From: Tautonia sp040717455
Lineage (GTDB): Bacteria > Planctomycetota > Planctomycetia > Isosphaerales > Isosphaeraceae
Assembly: GCF_040717455.1 (NCBI RefSeq)
Contig: NZ_JBFEFH010000017.1
Coordinates: 62,001-126,000 of the forward strand
Reading direction: 5' to 3'
Length of the DNA: 64,000 nucleotides
In this document: piece by piece, positions 1-7,994 of the stretch
How positions within the stretch are numbered: the first letter of the stretch is position 1
Layout: the number at the start of each line of letters is the position of its first letter
Translations under genes and position numbers: made by a program
Notes under the pieces: model-generated
Databases searched by the model: none
What the model was told of the DNA's origin: nothing
What the model saw: the letters and a program-made list of their open reading frames with translations, nothing else

Positions 1-1
1 C

Positions 2-550
2 CAGCAGGCACTGATCGCCAACACCCACCGGGTCGAGAACACGCCCCTGGAGCGGGCCGAGGGGATCGCCCGCCTGAAGGAGCTGACCGGCTGGAGCGCC
101 TCGACGATCGCCGAGAAGCTCGGCTACTCCAACGCCACCGTGTCGCGGCTGCTCTCGCTCCTGGAGCTGCCCGAGCCGATCCGCGAGCAGGTGCACCGGG
201 GTGACATCACCCTGAGCGCCGCCTGCGAGCTGGCCCGGGTCGGCGACGGCGAGCGGCAGGCGGCCCTGGCCGCCGATGTCGCGGGCGGGCGGCTCACGCG
301 GGACGCCCTCGGGGGCGAGGTGCGTGCGCTCAATAGGCCGTGCCCGGCGGGCGCCGCCACGGCAAAGCGCCCGGCGCGCGTCACGGCGAAGCTCGGCGAC
401 GGCCGCGCGGTCTCGGTCTCGGGCGAGGAGCTGGACCTCGAGGCCTTCATCACCACGCTGGAGGAGGTGCTGGCCAGGGCGAGGAAGGCGCGCAACCAGG
501 GGATCGAGGTGGCGACGTTCGTCAAGATGCTCCGCGACCAGGCGGGCTGA
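2..550 (+). CDS. ParB/Spo0J-like partition protein, 5' truncated
   Basis: The reading frame is open from the first bases, so the N-terminus is outside the window. The visible 182 residues begin in the ParB HTH region: a segment around ENTPLERAEGIARL, then a helix-turn-helix with SASTIAEKLGYSNATVSR, then LLELPEPIREQVHRGDITLSAACEL, which is the typical KorB/ParB DNA-binding core. The rest is a basic C-terminal part with no recognised domain. ParB proteins bind centromere-like sites and help partition or silence DNA. Here, next to a coupling ATPase on an integrative element, it probably acts in element maintenance or regulation. A strong Shine-Dalgarno for the next gene follows immediately after its stop. 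Confidence 0.82.
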   Translation, partial: QQALIANTHRVENTPLERAEGIARLKELTGWSASTIAEKLGYSNATVSRLLSLLELPEPIREQVHRGDITLSAACELARVGDGERQAALAADVAGGRLTRDALGGEVRALNRPCPAGAATAKRPARVTAKLGDGRAVSVSGEELDLEAFITTLEEVLARARKARNQGIEVATFVKMLRDQAG

Positions 551-563
551 GGGGAGGTGCGCG

Positions 564-2057
564 ATGATCTGGAATCGGACAAGATCGGCGGATCGGGCCG
601 TCGTCGCCTCGCCCTGGGCCCTGTCGGAGCCGCTGATGGCGCTCTCCGAGCAGGATCCCTGGACGATCGCCGACGCGTGCGAGGGGACGCTCGTGCTGGG
701 GGCCACCGGCAGCGGTAAGTCCTCCGGCAGCGGCCGGACGCTCGCCCTGGCCTTCCTCCGGGCCGGCTTCGGCGGGATGGTGCTGACGGCCAAGCCCGAC
801 GAGCGCGCCGTCTGGGAGGAATACGCGCGGGAAGCCGGCCGTGAAGGGGACCTGCTGGTCTTCGGGCCGGACCGGCCGCTGCGGTTCAACTTCATCGACC
901 ACGAGCTGAATCGCCCCGGGGTGGGGGCGGGCCTGACCGAGAACATCGTGAACCTGCTCTCGACGGTGCTCGAGGTGGCCGAACGCGGCCAGGGCAGCGG
1001 CTCGGGCGGGCGCGAGGACGAGGGCTACTGGCGGCGGGCGATGCGCCAGCTGATGCGCAACCTGGTCGACCTGCTCGTCATGGCGCGGGGCAGCCTCTCG
1101 ATCCCCGACCTCTACCGCCTGGTGGTCTCGGCGCCGACCTCTCTCGAGGAGACGCGATCGCCGGAGTGGAGGCGGGGCTCGTTCTGCTGGGCCTGCCTGA
1201 AGGAGGCCGACGAGCGGGACAAGACGCCGCGCCAGGCGGCGGACTACGGGATCGTGGCCGATTACTTCATGCTCGAATTCCCGGCCCTCTCCGAGAAGAC
1301 GCGATCCGTCGTGGTCTCGACGTTCACCAGCATGGTCGACGTGCTCAACCGGGGCATCCTGCGGGATTTGTTCTGCGGCGAGACCAATGTGACCCCGCAG
1401 GTGGTCGAGTCGGGCAAGGTGCTGGTCATCGACCTGCCGGTCAAGGAGTTCGCCGAGATCGGGGTCTTCGCCCAGGTGCTCTGGAAGTACGCCTTCCAGC
1501 GTTCCATCGAGCGGCGGGACGCGGCCGCCAACCCCCGCCCGGCCTTCTTCTGGGCCGACGAGGCGCAGAACTTCGTGACCTCCTACGACATGCAGTTCCA
1601 GACCACCGCGCGCAGCTCGCGGGTGGCGACCGTGCTGCTCTCGCAGAACCTGTCGAACTTCTACGCCGCCCTGGGGGGCGGGGAGCGCGGCCGGGCGGAG
1701 GCGGACTCGCTGACGGCGAACCTCAACACCAAGATCTTCCACGCCAACGGCGACCCGGTCACCAACGAGTGGGCGGCCACGCTGATCGGCCGCACCCGGC
1801 AGTTCCTGATCAACGGCGGTAGCAGCTACCAGTCGGCCGCCCTGCTCGACCTCGGCGGGGTGCGGTCGCCGCCCTCGATCAGCGCCGGGGTCTCCGAGGC
1901 GTACGAGTACGAGGTGCAGCCGAATGCCTTCACGGCGCTGCGCCGGGGGGGGCACGCCTCGGGCGGCCTGGTCGACGGGATCGTCTTCCAGGGCGGCCGC
2001 CGGTTCCGTGACAACGGCCGGTCGTGGCTCCGCCGGACGTTCCGGCAGCGGGGGTGA
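564..2057 (+). CDS. VirD4/TraG-like coupling ATPase (TraM-recognition type)
   Basis: A 497-residue P-loop ATPase of the FtsK/HerA/VirD4 class that couples DNA to a type IV secretion channel. The Walker A motif GATGSGKS lies at residues 46-53. The Walker B-like FFWADEAQNF has D332 and E333, followed by a VATVLLSQN sensor region typical of the TraD/TraG TraM-recognition domain. The ATG at 564 was chosen because GGGGAGG lies just upstream; the frame is open further up but overlaps the ParB gene. No N-terminal membrane helices are seen, unlike full VirD4, so a small membrane partner (perhaps the next gene) may anchor it. It is the best evidence that the element is transferable. Confidence 0.83.
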   Translation: MIWNRTRSADRAVVASPWALSEPLMALSEQDPWTIADACEGTLVLGATGSGKSSGSGRTLALAFLRAGFGGMVLTAKPDERAVWEEYAREAGREGDLLVFGPDRPLRFNFIDHELNRPGVGAGLTENIVNLLSTVLEVAERGQGSGSGGREDEGYWRRAMRQLMRNLVDLLVMARGSLSIPDLYRLVVSAPTSLEETRSPEWRRGSFCWACLKEADERDKTPRQAADYGIVADYFMLEFPALSEKTRSVVVSTFTSMVDVLNRGILRDLFCGETNVTPQVVESGKVLVIDLPVKEFAEIGVFAQVLWKYAFQRSIERRDAAANPRPAFFWADEAQNFVTSYDMQFQTTARSSRVATVLLSQNLSNFYAALGGGERGRAEADSLTANLNTKIFHANGDPVTNEWAATLIGRTRQFLINGGSSYQSAALLDLGGVRSPPSISAGVSEAYEYEVQPNAFTALRRGGHASGGLVDGIVFQGGRRFRDNGRSWLRRTFRQRG

Positions 2058-2113
2058 TCGGCTCGCCCTCGTGACTCGTGGCCCGTTTCCCTCTTCGAGG
2101 CGGAGGTATCCCA

Positions 2114-2698
2114 TTGAACGAACAGCCCCCGCAGCACCCGATGCGAAGCGTCCAGGACACGGCCGGGATGCTGCTCGCGATCCCCAAAGTCCTGGCCTTC
2201 ACGGCCGAGGTCTTCCTGCACACGCGGATGGGGGAGCGGTATGCCGGCGTCCAGGCGGTGCTCGGGTTGCCCCTGATCTTCATCTATACGCTCATCTGGG
2301 AGGGTCACGACCCGCGGCCGATGCTGGTCTTCCTCGCCCTCTACGTCCTCATGTGCCTGCGCAACCGCGTCGAGATCCTGCTGCGGAGCGGCTCGGCGCC
2401 GCGGGCGCATTCGCGATACACGGGACGGCCACGCTGGCTGAAGTATGCCCCGAAGGTCCCGGAGGTGAAGTTCAAGCAGGACTACGAGCCGTCGTTGCTG
2501 CTGCTCTTCGGCGCGGCCACGGCGACCTTCTACCCGCCGCTGGGCATCTACATGATGCTCGCGGGCGTCGGCCTCTTCGTGTCGGTGTCCTCGTCGCTGC
2601 ACATCGAGCGCCAGCAGCTGCTCGACCTCAACGACCTGGTCATCGAGCAGCAGGAGCGCGCGGAGCGGTTCCGCGCGATGCGCGGCGACGATTCCTGA
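2114..2698 (+). CDS. Small integral membrane protein, unknown function
   Basis: A 194-residue protein read from a TTG start with GGAGG seven bases upstream (2102-2106). An upstream ATG at 2078 is in frame but has no ribosome site. It has two hydrophobic pairs: one around residues 40-90 (VLGLPLIFIYTLIW and MLVFLALYVLMCL) and one around 125-160 (LLLLFGAATATFYPPLGIYMMLAGVGLFV). The C-terminal helix is charged and probably cytoplasmic. No family was recognised. Its position 56 bases after the coupling ATPase suggests a membrane anchor or channel component of the transfer machinery, which is inference. Confidence 0.68.
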   Translation: MNEQPPQHPMRSVQDTAGMLLAIPKVLAFTAEVFLHTRMGERYAGVQAVLGLPLIFIYTLIWEGHDPRPMLVFLALYVLMCLRNRVEILLRSGSAPRAHSRYTGRPRWLKYAPKVPEVKFKQDYEPSLLLLFGAATATFYPPLGIYMMLAGVGLFVSVSSSLHIERQQLLDLNDLVIEQQERAERFRAMRGDDS

Positions 2699-2721
2699 GT
2701 CTCCCCGAAAGGAGCAATACC

Positions 2722-3030
2722 ATGTCCCAGGATGCACAGAAGGCCAAACTCGGCGCCGGGCACGCCTCGGCGATGTTCCGGCAGGGGGTGCGCGAGCTGC
2801 GGGCGGCGGTCTACCCCGAGTCCAACGTGGCGCAGCCCGCCGAGTACGGGACGTTCGGCACCAAGACCCCCGGCGAGGTGGCCCAGGATCGGCGGGCCGA
2901 CGCCCGGGACATCGAGCACGATGCCGGATCCGCCCAGGCCTCGGCGCTCGAGCAGCGTGCCATGCAGGCCGAGGCCCGGGCCGACCGCACCGAGCCGGAT
3001 CGCCCCGCCGAGCGGGATCGGGATTGTTGA
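2722..3030 (+). CDS. Small hydrophilic protein, unknown function
   Basis: A 102-residue soluble protein with AAAGGAGC upstream of its ATG. It is rich in Ala, Arg, Glu and Asp, and its second half (residues 55-102) is predicted coiled or disordered, ending in a highly charged tail. The N-terminal half (SAMFRQGVRELRAAVYPESNVAQ) looks globular. No family was recognised. It lies 23 bases after the membrane protein gene and on the same strand, so it is probably part of the same transcription unit on the integrative element. Confidence 0.6.
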   Translation: MSQDAQKAKLGAGHASAMFRQGVRELRAAVYPESNVAQPAEYGTFGTKTPGEVAQDRRADARDIEHDAGSAQASALEQRAMQAEARADRTEPDRPAERDRDC

Positions 3031-3209
3031 CCCCTCCTCTCGCCTCCCCTCCTCGCCCCGCTGATTGACCCGCGACGCCCCCCAGGCCGTCGCCCCGCCA
3101 TCCCCGGCCGACGACGCGTACCCCGATCGGGGAGGCGTGGGAGGTACGCGCGGCGGCCGCCGCAGACCGAGTCCAGCGCGTTTCACCCTTCGATCTCAGG
3201 AGTTGACCG

Positions 3210-4289
3210 ATGTTCATGAAATTTCGATGGATTTCCCGCGTCCCGAGGCTGGCCGTCGGCTCGCTGCTGTGGGGCGTGATCGGCCTGGTGGTCTGGGACC
3301 TCGCGTCCTCCGGCGGCGGGCCGGACCCCGCCCCCGCCCCGGCCGCGATGCCGACGCTCCCTCCCGTCCCGGCCGCGGCAACGGCCGATCCCGAGCCTCT
3401 CGAGGACGAGGCCGCGCGTGCCGCCCGCCTGGAGGCAGCCCGGCAGGAGGCCTGGGATCGCATCGAGCCGCGCCTGTTCGCCTTCGCCGAGGAGATCTTC
3501 TCCGGCCGGGAGGAAGACCTCGAGGAGCTGGAGGATTTCATGGTCCAGACCTGGCTCGGCGGCGTTCCCTTCGCCGAGGAGATCCTCTCGATCGAGGGCA
3601 AGGTCGCCATGCTGGCGGGCGTCTTCGACCAGGGCGCCTACGACCAGTTCGTCCGCTCCGCCTTCGAGCGGCACGTCCTCGACGTCGACGAGCTGACCCG
3701 CGTCGTCGAGGCGACGATCACCCGGTTCCTCGGGCGTGTTGAGGAGGCCGAGAACCGGCTCCTGATCGATATCCGTGCGGATCTGGACGGCATCGGCGCC
3801 GGGGACTCGCTCCGCATCGACTCCGTGCGGGGCGACGCGGCCTTCCGGGTCCACTATGGGGCGCTGGCCGCCGAGATCGAGGCGTTGATGGTGCAGGACG
3901 CGGGCGTCCTGCTCGGGAAGTTCCTGGTCGACGAGATCGTCAGCTCGATCATCACCGGCGCGCTGATGGAACTGGCCGAGGGCATGGGCGTCTCGCCGGC
4001 CGATCTGGGCATGGAGGACGTCGAATGGGGGATCCGGCTCGGGATCAACGTGCTGGTGTCGCTCGCCCTGGATGAGGTGCTCAGCTGGGCGCTGAGCGAG
4101 GCCGGATACAACCCCTCGGAGAAGATCACCGCCGAGGTCGGGGGGTTCGTCGAGCGGCTCTCGTCGTTGATCCTCCTGGGAGACGAGGATCCCGGCCTGC
4201 TCGAACAGATGGAGGCCTACGCGGAAGAACGATTCCGGATCAGCATCCGGACCCTGCACCGGCTGGTCTTCGAGGAGGATGAATCATGA
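3210..4289 (+). CDS. N-terminally anchored extracytoplasmic protein, unknown
   Basis: A 359-residue protein starting at ATG 3210 with AGGAG eight bases upstream. Residues 8-30 (RVPRLAVGSLLWGVIGLVVWDLA) form a single membrane helix, followed by a Pro/Ala-rich linker (about 35-60) and a long, acidic, mainly helical domain with several Glu-rich amphipathic helices (residues 65-350). It has no recognised domain. Its stop overlaps the start of the next gene by ATGA, so the two products are probably made in fixed ratio and may interact. Position on the element suggests an envelope component of DNA transfer, but that is only context. Confidence 0.68.
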   Translation: MFMKFRWISRVPRLAVGSLLWGVIGLVVWDLASSGGGPDPAPAPAAMPTLPPVPAAATADPEPLEDEAARAARLEAARQEAWDRIEPRLFAFAEEIFSGREEDLEELEDFMVQTWLGGVPFAEEILSIEGKVAMLAGVFDQGAYDQFVRSAFERHVLDVDELTRVVEATITRFLGRVEEAENRLLIDIRADLDGIGAGDSLRIDSVRGDAAFRVHYGALAAEIEALMVQDAGVLLGKFLVDEIVSSIITGALMELAEGMGVSPADLGMEDVEWGIRLGINVLVSLALDEVLSWALSEAGYNPSEKITAEVGGFVERLSSLILLGDEDPGLLEQMEAYAEERFRISIRTLHRLVFEEDES

Positions 4290-5158
4290 AGACGATGACC
4301 GTCCCCGTCGGCCTTCTGATCGTCGGCCTGCTGGCCGCCCCGGCCGAGGCCGACGCGATGACCCGGGCCGCCCGCGAGGCGGCGGAGTACGCCCTGAGGA
4401 AATTCGGCAAGTCGGCCGCGAAGGAGGGTTCCGAGGCCCTCGCCTCGCGGATCGCATCCGCCGCCGCACGCCACGGGGACGACGCGATCCTGGCGGTGCG
4501 GCGCGTCGGACCCAGGGCGCTCAGGCTGGCCGACGACGCCGGGGAGCACGCGCCTCAGGTCTACCGGCTGCTCGCCCGCCACGGGGATGACGCGGCCACC
4601 TTCATCGTCGAGCGTCCTTCGGCCATGGCGCTGTTCACCCGCTACGGGGACGACGCGGCCGAGGCGCTGCTCAAGCACAAGGGGATCGCCGAGCCCGTCA
4701 TCGGCAGTGCCGGCCCCGGGGCGATCCGGGCGCTCGGCGCCGTCGGGCCGCAGGCCGGGCGGCGCATGGCCATGATGGCCGACGCCGGGGATCTGGCCGC
4801 CATCGGCCGCACGCCGGAGCTGATGGCCGTGGTGGCGCGGCACGGCGACTCCGCGATGGATTTCATCTGGCGGAACAAGGGGGCGCTGGCCGTGGGCGTG
4901 ACCCTCACCGCCTTCCTCGCCAACCCGGAGCCGTTCATCGACGGCACGACGCAGCTCGTCGACACGGCTGCCACGTCCGTCGTGCGGCCGGTCGTGCAGG
5001 AGACGGCGAAGGCCGCGTCGGGCCTGCTGCGGACGCTGCAACTGCTGCTCCTGGGCCTCGCGGCCGGGGGCGTCTACGTCGCACTCAGGCATCCGCGTGC
5101 CGCCTCCGGCATCGGCAAGGCGGCAATCGGGGTCATCCGAGCCAGGAGCGGCCTCTAG
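4286..5158 (+). CDS. Exported R[HY]GD[DS]A-repeat membrane protein, unknown
   Basis: A 290-residue protein with a signal peptide (residues 1-22, cleavage after AEA) and a helical body carrying four copies of an R[HY]GD[DS]A motif at residues 62-67, 98-103, 119-124 and 185-190. The first three copies are evenly spaced (36 and 21 residues). Hydrophobic segments at 198-211 and 251-267 would place it in the membrane with a basic C-terminal tail. The start ATG overlaps the stop of the preceding anchored protein (ATGA), implying translational coupling. I recall similar unannotated proteins from other planctomycetes, but I cannot name a family. A GC-rich hairpin follows the stop. Confidence 0.7.
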   Translation: MKTMTVPVGLLIVGLLAAPAEADAMTRAAREAAEYALRKFGKSAAKEGSEALASRIASAAARHGDDAILAVRRVGPRALRLADDAGEHAPQVYRLLARHGDDAATFIVERPSAMALFTRYGDDAAEALLKHKGIAEPVIGSAGPGAIRALGAVGPQAGRRMAMMADAGDLAAIGRTPELMAVVARHGDSAMDFIWRNKGALAVGVTLTAFLANPEPFIDGTTQLVDTAATSVVRPVVQETAKAASGLLRTLQLLLLGLAAGGVYVALRHPRAASGIGKAAIGVIRARSGL

Positions 5159-5164
5159 CCCAAA

Positions 5165-5190
5165 CGGCCCGGGAACGGACGCCCGGGCCG
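5165..5190 (+). terminator. Hairpin, possible terminator
   Basis: Perfect 9-bp arms (CGGCCCGGG at 5165-5173 and CCCGGGCCG at 5182-5190) with an 8-base loop, seven bases after the stop of the repeat-protein gene. There is no T-run, so it may act with Rho or as an mRNA-stabilising end. Confidence 0.45.
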
Positions 5191-5306
5191 CACGAAAACG
5201 CAGGCGTGACCGCCCGGCGGCAACCCCGACGGGGGAGTTGCCCGAGCCCCGGGCCATCGATCCGAACCATCGACATGGGGGCCTCCGCTGGCCCCAGGAG
5301 GAAGGT

Positions 5307-6068
5307 ATGCGCGTACGTTCCCGTCCCGGCCCGGGCATGGTCCTCCTGCCCGACGGCCCGTTCATCATCAAGAAGCTGCTCTCCGCCGCGAATTGCCGCC
5401 AGAGGGCGGGCAGAGGATACATCTCAGTGGGGCTGACGCTCACCCCTCGCGCCACCGGGGGCGGCGGCCGCAACCTCTGCCCTTTCGCCACCAGGGGGTG
5501 CTCCGCCTCCTGCTTCGCGGACCACGACCGCATGGCATGGCCGCAGAACAAGCGGGCGGCTGTCGCCCGCACCCGCCTGCTGGCCGAGAATCCCGACCTC
5601 TTCGCCAAGATACTCATCGCCGACCTGGAACGCGAGCGGGAGCTCGCCGGGCGTAAGGGGCTGCCCCTGGTCTGCCGCCTCAACGTGGTGAGCGACGTGG
5701 CGTGGGAACGCGAGCTTCCGGCGCTCTTCTCGACGTTCCCCGACATCCAGTTCATGGATTACACCAAGAACGCGAGCCGAATGCTGGATTCGCCGCCCAA
5801 TTATCACCTCACCTTCTCGCGCAGCGAGAGGAACGAGGACGACTGCCGACGGATCCTCGCCGCAGGGCGCAACGTGACGGCGGTCTTCCGGCGTGCGCCG
5901 TTCCCGGCCACCTTTCTCGGCTATCCCGTCATCGACGGCGACGAGGACGACCTGAGGTTCCTCGACCCCTCGCCGTGCGTCGTCGGGTTGATCGCCCGCG
6001 GCGTCGGCGGGCGTGACGACGCGACCGGATTCGTCATCGATCACGCCGAACTCCGGGAGGAATCATGA
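5307..6068 (+). CDS. Phage GP88-like protein
   Basis: A 253-residue protein started at ATG 5307, preceded by AGGAGGAAGG. The N-terminal part (residues 20-75) has the layout of the mycobacteriophage gene-product-88 family: KKLLSAANCRQRAGRGYISVG, then LTLTPRATGGGG, then a Cys cluster C-x6-C-x3-C (CPFATRGCSASC) and FADHD. The middle (about 115-170) has LVCRLNVVSDVAWE and FPDIQFMDYTK, and the end has a conserved HLTFSRSE segment. The family has no established biochemical role; the Cys cluster suggests metal binding. It is typical of phages and mobile elements, which fits its location. The upstream 148 bases hold only the hairpin. Confidence 0.7.
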   Translation: MRVRSRPGPGMVLLPDGPFIIKKLLSAANCRQRAGRGYISVGLTLTPRATGGGGRNLCPFATRGCSASCFADHDRMAWPQNKRAAVARTRLLAENPDLFAKILIADLERERELAGRKGLPLVCRLNVVSDVAWERELPALFSTFPDIQFMDYTKNASRMLDSPPNYHLTFSRSERNEDDCRRILAAGRNVTAVFRRAPFPATFLGYPVIDGDEDDLRFLDPSPCVVGLIARGVGGRDDATGFVIDHAELREES

Positions 6069-6250
6069 TCCGGCAAAATGCCCCTTGCGACCCCGCCGTG
6101 CATCGCCTGAGCGTCGCCATCGCGCGGCGGTGCGTCCACATCATCCAGGCCGTCCTGCGGGAGGAAGAGCGGGGCGAGGCCCTGCGGGAATTCTACCGGA
6201 TCTGCCGCGAGGAGCTGGAGAAGCCCTCGACGGCCGGGGAGGACACCTGA
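6065..6250 (+). CDS. Small helical protein, unknown function
   Basis: A 61-residue protein whose ATG overlaps the stop of the GP88-like gene (ATGA), and which ends just before the excisionase-like gene. The sequence is one or two amphipathic helices (VAIARRCVHIIQAVLREEERGEALREFYRICREELEK) with three cysteines. No family recognised. The tight overlap argues that it is translated. Confidence 0.55.
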   Translation: MIRQNAPCDPAVHRLSVAIARRCVHIIQAVLREEERGEALREFYRICREELEKPSTAGEDT

Positions 6251-6251
6251 G

Positions 6252-6515
6252 ATGCGTGTCCGCGAGGCGGCACAGCGGCTGGACGTCAGCCCCGGCACGG
6301 TCTACGCCCTGGTCGCCTCGGGCCGGTTGCGCTGCTACCGCGTCGGCATGGGGCGGGGCTCGATCCGCATCTCCGAGGAGCACCTGGCCGAGTACCTCCG
6401 CGCCTCCGAGCCCTCCCCGCCCCCCGGGCAGGGCCGCGGGGCCGAGGCCCCGGCCCCCCCCCATCCCCGGCTGAAGCACCTGCGCGTGCGCCGGGGCGAC
6501 CGAGGTGCAGGGTGA
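6252..6515 (+). CDS. Excisionase-like HTH_17 DNA-binding protein
   Basis: An 87-residue protein with a MerR/excisionase-type winged helix over residues 1-52: VREAAQRLDVSPGTVYALVASGRLRCYRVG, then SIRISEEHLAEYL. This is the helix-turn-helix family 17 pattern used by Xis proteins and RdfS-like directionality factors. The C-terminal 35 residues are Pro/Arg-rich. GGGAGG lies about 11 bases upstream. Being on the same element as the tyrosine integrase, it is the best candidate for the recombination directionality factor, though similar small HTH proteins can be plain repressors. Confidence 0.78.
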   Translation: MRVREAAQRLDVSPGTVYALVASGRLRCYRVGMGRGSIRISEEHLAEYLRASEPSPPPGQGRGAEAPAPPHPRLKHLRVRRGDRGAG

Positions 6516-6550
6516 TCCTTTTCGCTGGGCTTGCCGGGCCATCCATGCCA

Positions 6551-6577
6551 GAATCGAATTCGATTCTTTTTCGAATT
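6551..6577. promoter_or_regulatory. Palindromic operator before Phd antitoxin
   Basis: GAATCGAATTCGATTC (6551-6566) is a perfect 16-bp palindrome, followed five bases later by a TCGAATT half-site (6571-6577). It ends about 27 bases before the antitoxin ATG. Phd/YefM antitoxins normally bind palindromes at their own promoter, so this is a good candidate autoregulatory operator. The AT-rich composition stands out from the surrounding GC-rich DNA. Confidence 0.6.
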
Positions 6578-6592
6578 GCGAGGAGCGAGCCC

Positions 6593-6886
6593 ATGAACCT
6601 GAGTCGCGACATCCACTCCCTGACCGACTTCAAGAAGAATACCCCCGAGTTCCTCAGGCAGCTGAGGGAGACGGGCGAGCCGGTCGTGCTGACGGTCAAC
6701 GGCAAGGCCGAACTGGTCGTGCAGGATGCCGCGTCCTACCAGCGCTTGCTCGACCTGGCAGAGGAGTCCCGGGTGGTCGAGGGAATTCGGCGTGGCCTGG
6801 AGGACGTGGCCGCCGGCCGGGCGCAGCCCATCGCGGAGGCCTTCGCCGAGATCCGCCGCGACCTCGACCTGCCCGCGAGAGGATGA
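6593..6886 (+). CDS. Type II antitoxin, Phd/YefM family
   Basis: A 97-residue antitoxin starting at ATG 6593 (GAGGAGCG upstream). The N-terminal domain has the family signature: SRDIHSLTDFKKNTPEFLRQL, then GEPVVLTVNGKAELVVQDAASYQRLLDL. The C-terminal part (residues 60-97) is the toxin-binding region. It would bind its own promoter at the palindrome upstream and neutralise a RelE/ParE-type toxin. The toxin frame overlaps its stop (ATGA at 6883-6886) but is broken after about 18 codons, so this antitoxin is now an orphan at this locus. Confidence 0.88.
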   Translation: MNLSRDIHSLTDFKKNTPEFLRQLRETGEPVVLTVNGKAELVVQDAASYQRLLDLAEESRVVEGIRRGLEDVAAGRAQPIAEAFAEIRRDLDLPARG

Positions 6887-6936
6887 GGTATCGCGTCGAG
6901 GTCACCGACACGGCCGGGGTCGACATCCGGCGGCTC
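6883..6936 (+). pseudogene. ParE/RelE toxin remnant, 5' end only
   Basis: The frame opened by the ATGA overlap with the antitoxin encodes MRYRVEVTDTAGVDIRRL, which matches the usual start of ParE/RelE toxins (Y-R-V-E-x-T-x-x-A-x-x-D-I-x-R). The resemblance ends at 6936, right where the integrase stop codon (6935-6937 on the other strand) begins. The frame runs on to 7035 but only as Arg/Pro/Gly-rich antisense of the integrase. The body of the toxin, including the C-terminal catalytic residues, is missing. Confidence 0.65.
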
Positions 6937-7990
6937 ATGATCCCTCCCCCTCACGCTCCCCGCCGGGCCGCGCCCGGCGGGCGGCGGCGGCCATGTGCTC
7001 GGGGTCCTGCTGGACGTGGCCGTAGACGCGGCTGACCATGCCCGGGTCGCGGTGGCCCATCAGGTGGGCGACGGTCACGGTGTCCACCCCGGCCTTCAGC
7101 GCCTCGGTGGCGAACCCCTTGCGGAACGCCCCGAGGTGGTACTTCGTGCCGATCTTCTTCTCCAGCCGGCAGAAGGCGCAGTTGATCGCGTCCTTGGTCC
7201 AGGGGTTCCCCTCGCTGTTGACCAGCAGGGGGCCGTGCGGCCGCTTGGCTGCGAGCCGCTCGACGACCTCGCGCGCCCTGGGGGTCAGGTAGATGACCCG
7301 GTGGTACTTCTTCCCCTTGGCCTGCGTGGGCGGGAAGACGACCCGGCCGGCCTCGGGGTCGTAGAACCGGGCCTCCAGCCGCCGCAGCTCCTGCGGCCGG
7401 GCGCCGGTCTCCCAGGACAGCTCGATCAGGTCGCGGAAGTTCGGCTCGCGGACGGCCTCGACGACCGCGGCGTACTGCTTCGGCGAGACCGCCATCTCGC
7501 GCGCCTCGCGGGCCGGCTTCTTCATCCGGGCCAGGGGCGAGCGTTCGATCAGCTCCTCGTCGGCCGCCCAGTTGAAGGCGCGCTTGATGGCGCCGATGAA
7601 GTCGTTCTTGGTGTTGTTGGCCCAGTGGGGGAAGTCGGCCATCGCCCGGGTGACGTGGTAGGGCTTCAGCTCGGCCACGGCGAGCGTGGCCGGGATGCGG
7701 TCGACGAACCGCTGGATGTTCTCGCGGTACCACGCATAGGTGCGGGGCGCCTTGTGCTGCTTGCACCATTCGAGGAAGGCGTCGAGGATCGCGACGGCCA
7801 GCGTCGGCGGGGCGTCGGCCGCGGGGGCCGGCGGCGCGGCCCGCTCCTCGGGGGGGCGGGCCATCAGCTCGTGGTAGAGCCGCCAGGCCTCGGCCTCGTC
7901 GGGCGCGAGGCGGTGCTGCTTCGCGCCCAGCTGGACGTACCAGCAGCGGGTCTGCCGGCGGTAGAAGGGCTGCGGACGCTTCCTGGGCAT
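6935..7990 (-). CDS. Tyrosine-type site-specific integrase
   Basis: A 351-residue phage-type integrase. Residues about 65-145 form the SAM-like core-binding domain, and 165-330 the catalytic domain. Visible catalytic positions are R198 (GARPQEL), the basic KGKK at 225-228, R290 (AFRKGFAT), H313 (LMGH) and Y323 (VYGH). The usual His of the HxxR box is Gly (G287), as in some divergent integrases. ATG 7990 with GGGGGA upstream was chosen; a GTG at 8014 is also in frame. The gene starts 88 bases from the tRNA-Pro 3' end and reads away from it. It ends directly against the truncated toxin gene. Confidence 0.92.
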   Translation of the reverse strand: MPRKRPQPFYRRQTRCWYVQLGAKQHRLAPDEAEAWRLYHELMARPPEERAAPPAPAADAPPTLAVAILDAFLEWCKQHKAPRTYAWYRENIQRFVDRIPATLAVAELKPYHVTRAMADFPHWANNTKNDFIGAIKRAFNWAADEELIERSPLARMKKPAREAREMAVSPKQYAAVVEAVREPNFRDLIELSWETGARPQELRRLEARFYDPEAGRVVFPPTQAKGKKYHRVIYLTPRAREVVERLAAKRPHGPLLVNSEGNPWTKDAINCAFCRLEKKIGTKYHLGAFRKGFATEALKAGVDTVTVAHLMGHRDPGMVSRVYGHVQQDPEHMAAAARRARPGGEREGEGS

Positions 7991-7994
7991 GAGA

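Noticed and set aside
522..2114. 530-codon frame on the minus strand
   Set aside because: Antisense of the coupling ATPase, which has clear Walker motifs on the plus strand.
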